A stretch of 64,000 nt of DNA, taken from Paulinella micropora (Eukaryota; Cercozoa; Imbricatea; Euglyphida; Paulinellidae). A model generated the notes under the pieces. It worked only from the letters and a program-made list of their open reading frames with translations. It was not told where the DNA came from and did no database searches. Position 1 is the stretch's first letter. Every line of letters begins with the position of its first letter. Shown one piece after another: positions 58,922-64,000 of this stretch. The stretch is taken from NCBI GenBank assembly GCA_019918135.1, contig WBZZ01000631.1, forward strand, positions 16,001-80,000. The letters run 5' to 3'. Made by a program: the position numbers and the translations under genes.

Positions 58922-61773
58922 CCCTTAACCGGTTTGCCACTTTTGGGGATCTAAAGCCACGTTTGGGGATCCGACCCAATTTCAAGTTTTTTAATCCCTA
59001 TTTGTGGTTTTGACAGTTATATTATTAAATTCAATTGAATTAAACCCGGTGGAAGCTAACTGTGTAAAAAAACCGTTCTTTAATAACTAATAAAACCTTG
59101 ACAATCACTGTCACAACGGCTGCCTCTTACATTTCCCAGATGGAACGAAATGATTGATTGTGTGCCACGGAAAACATTCTCCAGTTCTGCAAAAAAAAAT
59201 AGCGACAATCGCTGCAATAAGCACTGGTACGCTTGCGGATTCCATTACTAGCACACACCGCACAACAAACCGAGTTCTGCTTACCCGCGCCGCGCTTACC
59301 ATCACTCGCCTCGATTGTAAGACTTACCAAATGGCCAGGGCATATCACACGCTTGCCACTCGCTGCGCTCCTAGAACCTCCAAAAAGCCCCGCATAAGAC
59401 ACCAAACCCTCAATAAGTTCCTTGAGCATGTCTTTGCGTGTTTTTTCTTCATGAAACTGTTTGTAGATGATAGTTGTGTTTGTAACCGCAACATCTAACA
59501 AACCCGCAAATAACTTGAACCAAGGCTTGTTGAATCTTACCGCCTTCTCAACTCCGTAACGAAGTCGTAACTGATCGCCTGTATCAACGCCGCCCATGTG
59601 CTGAGTGTATGTCTTGCAAATTTCAAAACAATTCACTGGAACCGTAGCTCCACCCCCCCCCCCCCCCATGCAGCCTCCTTTCGACGTGGCTCATGGTACC
59701 CCCCAACACAGTTGACAAAAAATAAACCACCTGGGTGTCTTTCCAAGCAACAGCATGCATAGTGACTCCGTTATGACTCCAAGTGGCCATTGCGGACGTG
59801 CCCCGGTCACTATTCTTCTTGACTTCGTCCAGTAGCTCCTTTGCCGCCCTCAGCCTGGGTTTGACAACAGTGCCAATGCAGTTGATGCCCCTCTTTAGGA
59901 CACAGTCAAAAAACAACTGCAGCCCTGTGTAAAACCTATCTAAAGCGATGATCCTGCCGCTTTGGTCGATGCCGGCTAGGTCTAAAAGCTTCATAACAAC
60001 TGCATACGTCATTCCGTGCCCAGAATCGTCCTGCACCGTTCCCTCACCCTCATAACAAAGCAGCGTATAAAAATAGCCTGTTACTGAACAGCACAGAGCA
60101 AACAGTTTGAATCCTCATTTGATGGGTTTTTTCGGTAAGTATTGCCTGAGGTAGGTACGCCCTTTAAAAGGGATCATTCCCTCGTCGATTGACACCCACT
60201 GACCCAATTCCCACAGCCTAGGAAAATTTTCTTGTATAATCTCAATAAAGACTCGAACATTGAAAAGTTTGTCATACTGAGGGGAGTCACGAGGAGCTGC
60301 CAGACGGGGGTCAGTGAGATGAAAATAACGTTTGATATTCTGATACCTCACGTACCCCATGATGCTTGCAAGGTCTGGCCACTGCCAGAAGTCTGACACA
60401 GCGCCAATCCAATAATCTGTTTCAGCAGGCAACCCCATCACCCCCATCATTATAAGGATCGCCAAAAATGAAAGTATGTCAGATAGTGTCACGGGTACCC
60501 AAGGCCGCTGACGCTCTGAGGGGTTGAGATTACGTTTCCAGGTTGCATACTTGTTGGTGTTTCTTGTGACATTCTGCCAGAATTGCGTGGGTAAGAACAT
60601 AAAGAAAATATCCACCATACTGAGGAGGTCGGGGGAACGCACAGAAAGTGATGCCCTGGACTGCCCTTCGAATGCCGGCAGCACACGAGGAGGTGCAACA
60701 CCCACCTTCCATTCTTTGACATCTTTGAACTCACTGGCAGGTAGGCTATCGCCTTCGTCAATCTCTAGTGCCGGATCCTCCTCCTCGTCTTCACCAGACC
60801 CCTCATCTTCTTCGACATCATCATCACTGACAAGTGAGTCGATGGGATGAGGGGCTCGTTTGTTGTCCATATCTCCTTCTTTTTGATCCTCTTCATCGAT
60901 TGAACTACCCGACTCATCCCCCGACTCTGGCGGTCTGTTGGAAAACAGTACAATAAGGAATACTGACAGCCAACGCCGATGCATGTATGGAAGTACAGAA
61001 ATCTACTATACTTCCAGCATCGTCCTTGGCCGAGAACAAAACAGAAGCAAATTGCACAAAATAGCTGAAACCAGGTAGGGATAGGTACACATAGTCATCG
61101 TCATCAGGGTCGCTGGGTATCAAGCCGTCCTCACTGCAAACACGCAGAGAAACCATTCGACATCACAAGAAAAATTCGAGGTTCAAGAAAAACAAGTCTA
61201 CCCAGCATTTATTGCATTTTTGGCATCTCCGTCGATTTCCTGGCCTTGCCCAAGTATGCCGTTATCGGCAGAGCCACTCCCTTCAATTCTGTATTTGATA
61301 ATCTCCGAAGCAATCATCATGGAATCGTCTTCATCCTCCGCATCCCACTTAATCCAAAACTTGTCTTTTGTACGACCATACTGTCGAGAAGCAGTACCCT
61401 CAATCTCCCTCGTCTTCCAGTCATCAGGCCATTTTTGTTTGGCATAAGCCTCACCAAATTCCCTGACCGGAAGACGCACACGGACTGTGAGAAGCTCTTG
61501 GTGCGCAGACATGATGTTGAAAAAAAAAAAAAAAGGTCCTCGCCACGTAAAAAAAGGCAACGAAAATTCGTGAAAAAAAGTGATTGGTGCCTGGTTTCAG
61601 TTTCATATTTAAGTCACTTCTATAAAAGCTATGACATTCTGGTTTTCACAGATAGCTTCCCCAACACGTAAATATTAAATTTGCAGCGTAGTACAGCTTG
61701 TTTCGATTGGTATTTATGTTTTTATTCAACTCAAAAATTCAAACCACTTTTGGGGATTGAAACCGGTTAAGGG
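58922..61773 (-). mobile_element. piggyBac-family DNA transposon
   Basis: A 2,852-base element flanked by TTAA on both sides (58,918-58,921 and 61,774-61,777), the hallmark target duplication of piggyBac. The ends are inverted: CCCTTAACCGGTTT at 58,922-58,935 and its reverse complement at 61,760-61,773. A subterminal CCACTTTTGGGGAT occurs at 58,937-58,950 and 61,744-61,757 in the same orientation, with a variant at 58,957-58,970. The element encodes a broken transposase on the minus strand. It lies wholly within the host-like part. Confidence 0.92.
59127..61512 (-). pseudogene. piggyBac transposase, multi-exon, inactivated
   Basis: The minus-strand gene starts at the ATG at 61,512 with a chromo-like segment (FWIKWDAEDED). 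It appears spliced: exon 1 to about 61,202, a short acidic exon 61,133 to about 61,080, then the main exon from 60,934. The DDE core has all three acidic positions: SIDEGMIPF (near 60,180), ALDRFYTG (near 59,935) and GVDTGDQ (near 59,585). A Cys-rich tail (CCAVC, CSDC) ends it. Two lesions are visible: an in-frame TGA at 60,115, where relatives usually carry Trp after a KP-x-K motif, and a frame change at a run of about 15 C (59,652-59,667). Confidence 0.85.
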
Positions 61774-61777
61774 TTAA

Positions 61778-62308
61778 TATTAATAAGAAATACTTGCCAC
61801 TAGTATTAACAGTACCGGTAAGTAATAACTGAGTGGGAAGCGTAAGAGAAAATGACGTGGTATATACAGTATCAAGAGATATTAATACATAAAGAGAAAA
61901 AGTGAAGTATCGAAACTTGAAAAAGCAGTCACAGTTTATGGTCATGCAGAGACCCGATGCAGTTTAGCGTCATACAAAAATACCAATTCTGCTACCGGTA
62001 GAGCTCGACTGTTGTTTGGGAACTTTGTTTAAGCGGGACTCATTCAAAAGGTTTTTATTTTGATGTATTACATGAATACTGACATGGAATTCCCATGCTA
62101 CTGCAGCTAGAAGAGAGCTTCTGCCTAGGCCTTGAATTCTAGCACTGATCCTCCTTTAGCGTTCCAGCCTAAGCCCATCTGCAATATGTCAACATGCATA
62201 TTATTAATACAACAAATGCGACCCTGAAATCAATTTGCATCATGTGAACATCTCCATTTCCTTCAGTTTCTCGCAAAACGACACGTTGTGCGTAGCCCTA
62301 CCCTGTTG
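61778..62308. other. AT-rich host-like region without a gene
   Basis: I see no coding signal, repeat or RNA gene here. It separates the transposon from the (TG)n microsatellite. Confidence 0.5.
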
Positions 62309-62355
62309 TTTGTGTGTGTGTGTGTGTTGTGTGTATGTGTGTGCGTGTGCGTGCG

Positions 62356-62386
<31 letters not shown>

Positions 62387-62389
62387 GCA

Positions 62390-62428
<39 letters not shown>

Positions 62429-62431
62429 TGT

Positions 62432-62467
<36 letters not shown>

Positions 62468-62472
62468 CGTGC

Positions 62473-62547
<75 letters not shown>

Positions 62548-62640
62548 GTGTGTGTGTGTGCTTGCATGTGCGTGTGTGCGCTTGCATGTGCGCGCGCGCG
62601 TGTGTGTGTGTGTGTGTGTGTGTGTTTGTGTATGTGTGTG
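62309..62640. repeat. (TG)n microsatellite
   Basis: About 330 bases of nearly pure TG with short interruptions (GTGCGTGCG, GTATGTATG, CTTGCATG). All six frames read Cys/Val or His/Thr and are not genes. Long dinucleotide arrays of this kind are common in animal and some protist nuclear genomes. Confidence 0.97.
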
Positions 62641-63154
62641 TAGGACCTTAAAGTACTCGTTAGTATATTCGCCCAAAGAGTTCATCAGATCTTTGATCTG
62701 CTTAACAAAATTTCCTGCAAAGGCAAGCAAGGGAAAAGCAATCCTTCTGCGTATCATGAAATCACATTCAGGGTAAAAAAATTCCTACAGAAGCAGGATT
62801 GAAAATAAAAGCAATTTTTTCGTTTATCATGAGATCACATCAGGGTACGCTACGCTTACAATCTACTATGCAGAGTCGCGACCCAGGCGATGGCATATCA
62901 AGAAGGGCATGAAGAAGCATTGAGAAGGGAACAGAAAGGGGCATTACTGTGATTTGTCTTGGCGGGATCTTCCATATCTTTGGCGGCTGTCAATACCTAC
63001 AGCAAGCACTTTCACCTTAGATGGTTCTCGCACGGGTCAGCTGTAGATAGTTAACGCCCACCTTGTTTAAGTAGAAATCGGAAGCGACCAGCTGCCCCTA
63101 ACCAGCAGCAAAGTGATAGACGTGCGACACACGGACAAGGGCTAAGGTGGAGAT

Positions 63155-63207
<53 letters not shown>

Positions 63208-63242
63208 AGAGTGAGTGAGAGAGGGGGGAAGGGGGGGTGGAC
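62641..63242. other. Host-like intergenic or intron sequence with (GA)n
   Basis: Includes a (GA)n array at about 63,157-63,200. No exon is identified, but the region probably belongs to the next intron of the cyclase-associated-protein-like gene that continues leftward on the minus strand. Confidence 0.5.
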
Positions 63243-63391
63243 CTCGACGAATGCTTTTCCGCCGCCTGGCATCATGATCCAGCTGAGGCTCTGGATGGTC
63301 TCGTTGAAGGCTTTCTGGTGGTTGAAGAACTTGGACCTGCCAGCAACAAACAGCCCACCATACTGCAGGGTGTTATGTTCAGGCTGTAGAA

Positions 63392-63454
<63 letters not shown>

Positions 63455-63863
63455 GGCAGACAGACAGACAGACGGACGGACGGACCGGTTATCGCAGTTG
63501 CCGGACGCGGTGATCACCTGCACGATGGGGTCCAGGAACTTCATCAAGTCTTGATCAGACGGCTTCTTGCAGGCGAAGGAGGCCGCGATCACAGTCTTCT
63601 GGTGTTTGTACGCCTTCTCGTAGCCTTCGCCAATCTAGCACATCGGTCAAGCCAGGGTTCATGCGTCAAGCCATGGGTCAGGCCCGTCAAGCCATGGGTC
63701 GAGCCGCGCTCTGCACAGGTCGCGCGCCATGCAGGCAGGTGTTTACCGCCTTGAGCTCGGGGAAGGTGGCGCAGGTGGCTATGAGGGGCTCGACGGACTG
63801 TTTGTAGAACTCGTTGTAGGCCGTCACTGCAGGAGGCTCCCCGCCGTCGTCGCCGCCGCCGCT
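63243..63863 (-). CDS. Cyclase-associated protein (CAP)-like exons, partial gene
   Basis: Three minus-strand exons encode part of the N-terminal helical domain of a CAP/Srv2-like actin regulator. Exon 1 (63,863-63,747) reads VTAYNEFYKQSVEPLI and ends at GGCG|GTAAAC. Exon 2 (63,634-63,518) reads EKAYKHQKTVIAASF and DQDLMKFLDPIVQ and ends CAG|GTGATC. Exon 3 (63,336-63,243) reads SKFFNHQKAFNETIQSLSW. Order and key blocks (a K-x-FNH motif, then a SLSW helix) match CAP proteins, and exons 1 and 2 are both 117 bases and phase 0. A short exon between 2 and 3 may be missing. The rest of the gene lies outside or further left. CAP recycles cofilin-bound actin in the cytoplasm. Confidence 0.75.
63394..63450. 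repeat. (GA)n(CA)n microsatellite in a CAP-like intron
   Basis: A GAGAGA tract passes directly into CACACA inside the intron between exons 2 and 3. It explains the long Ser/Leu and Cys/Val frames here. Confidence 0.95.
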
Positions 63864-64000
63864 CTTCACACACACACACACAGTGTATCCATCTAAAGCA
63901 TCCATGCAGACGTACATGGATATGTAATATATGGCTATCTGGCATAATGGAATATGCAACGTAACATACATTCACACTATCTATCCATCTGTGGTCTGCA

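Noticed and set aside
62235-62776. Long Cys/Val and His/Thr open frames on both strands
   Set aside because: They are translations of a (TG)n microsatellite and have no start context or domain.
1-64000. CRISPR arrays or a bacterial origin of the segment
   Set aside because: Repeats lack regular spacers, there are no operons with ribosome binding sites, and introns, C2H2 fingers, F-box proteins and piggyBac are eukaryotic features. CoiA-like and BspA-type proteins alone do not prove bacterial origin.
1-64000. tRNA or rRNA genes
   Set aside because: No T-arm GGTTCRANTCC-type motif with matching stems or conserved rRNA block was found by eye. A tRNA search program would be decisive.

Overview
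The window looks like nuclear eukaryotic DNA with two very different parts. Positions 1 to about 57,810 are GC-rich and gene-dense on both strands, and resemble part of a large DNA virus (nucleocytoplasmic giant-virus type) that may be integrated in a host chromosome. Positions about 57,810 to 64,000 are more AT-rich and gene-poor. They carry a piggyBac-type transposon with TTAA target duplications, (TG)n and (GA)n microsatellites, and spliced exons of a cyclase-associated-protein-like gene, so this part is ordinary cellular DNA. The change falls within a few dozen bases of the stop codon of the last virus-like gene. It is either a virus-host junction or an assembly misjoin; the sequence alone cannot decide.

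Virus-like block. The replication genes are a D5-like SF3 helicase (7.5-10.6 kb), a very large primase-helicase that combines PrimPol motifs, a UL52-type zinc finger, a zinc ribbon and a UL9-type helicase (47.2-52.2 kb), and a P-loop AAA+ ATPase of about 1,260 residues (54.0-57.8 kb). A stray copy of the primase-helicase C-terminus lies at 1.4-1.7 kb. Around these is an accessory set: MYND, C2H2 and other Cys-rich zinc proteins, a KCTD-type BTB protein, four F-box and/or LRR proteins, two CoiA-like nuclease-fold paralogues, three BRO-N/KilA-N-like paralogues (one with an HNH-like end), an alpha/beta hydrolase, a divergent pair of secreted PKD plus BspA-repeat (DUF285) proteins, and several unrecognised proteins. 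F-box, BTB and MYND proteins, high GC and spliced genes recall pandoravirus-like giant viruses, but that assignment is inference.

Several virus-like genes contain short spliceosomal introns. The D5 gene has a GTAAGT...TTTGCAG intron. The two BspA-type paralogues share a phase-1 intron at the same position, and in the minus-strand copy removing it is what joins the two reading frames.

Many long genes are broken by single frame changes, nearly all in the direction expected if one base of a short homopolymer were missing. Base-call error in the assembly explains these better than decay, though true pseudogenisation is not excluded.

Intergenic DNA is rich in long C/G runs, dispersed repeats carrying the palindrome TTGGCGCCAA, a large palindrome at 5.73-6.06 kb, inverted repeat arrays at 6.2-7.3 kb, and perfect or near-perfect inverted repeats, two of them inside coding regions.
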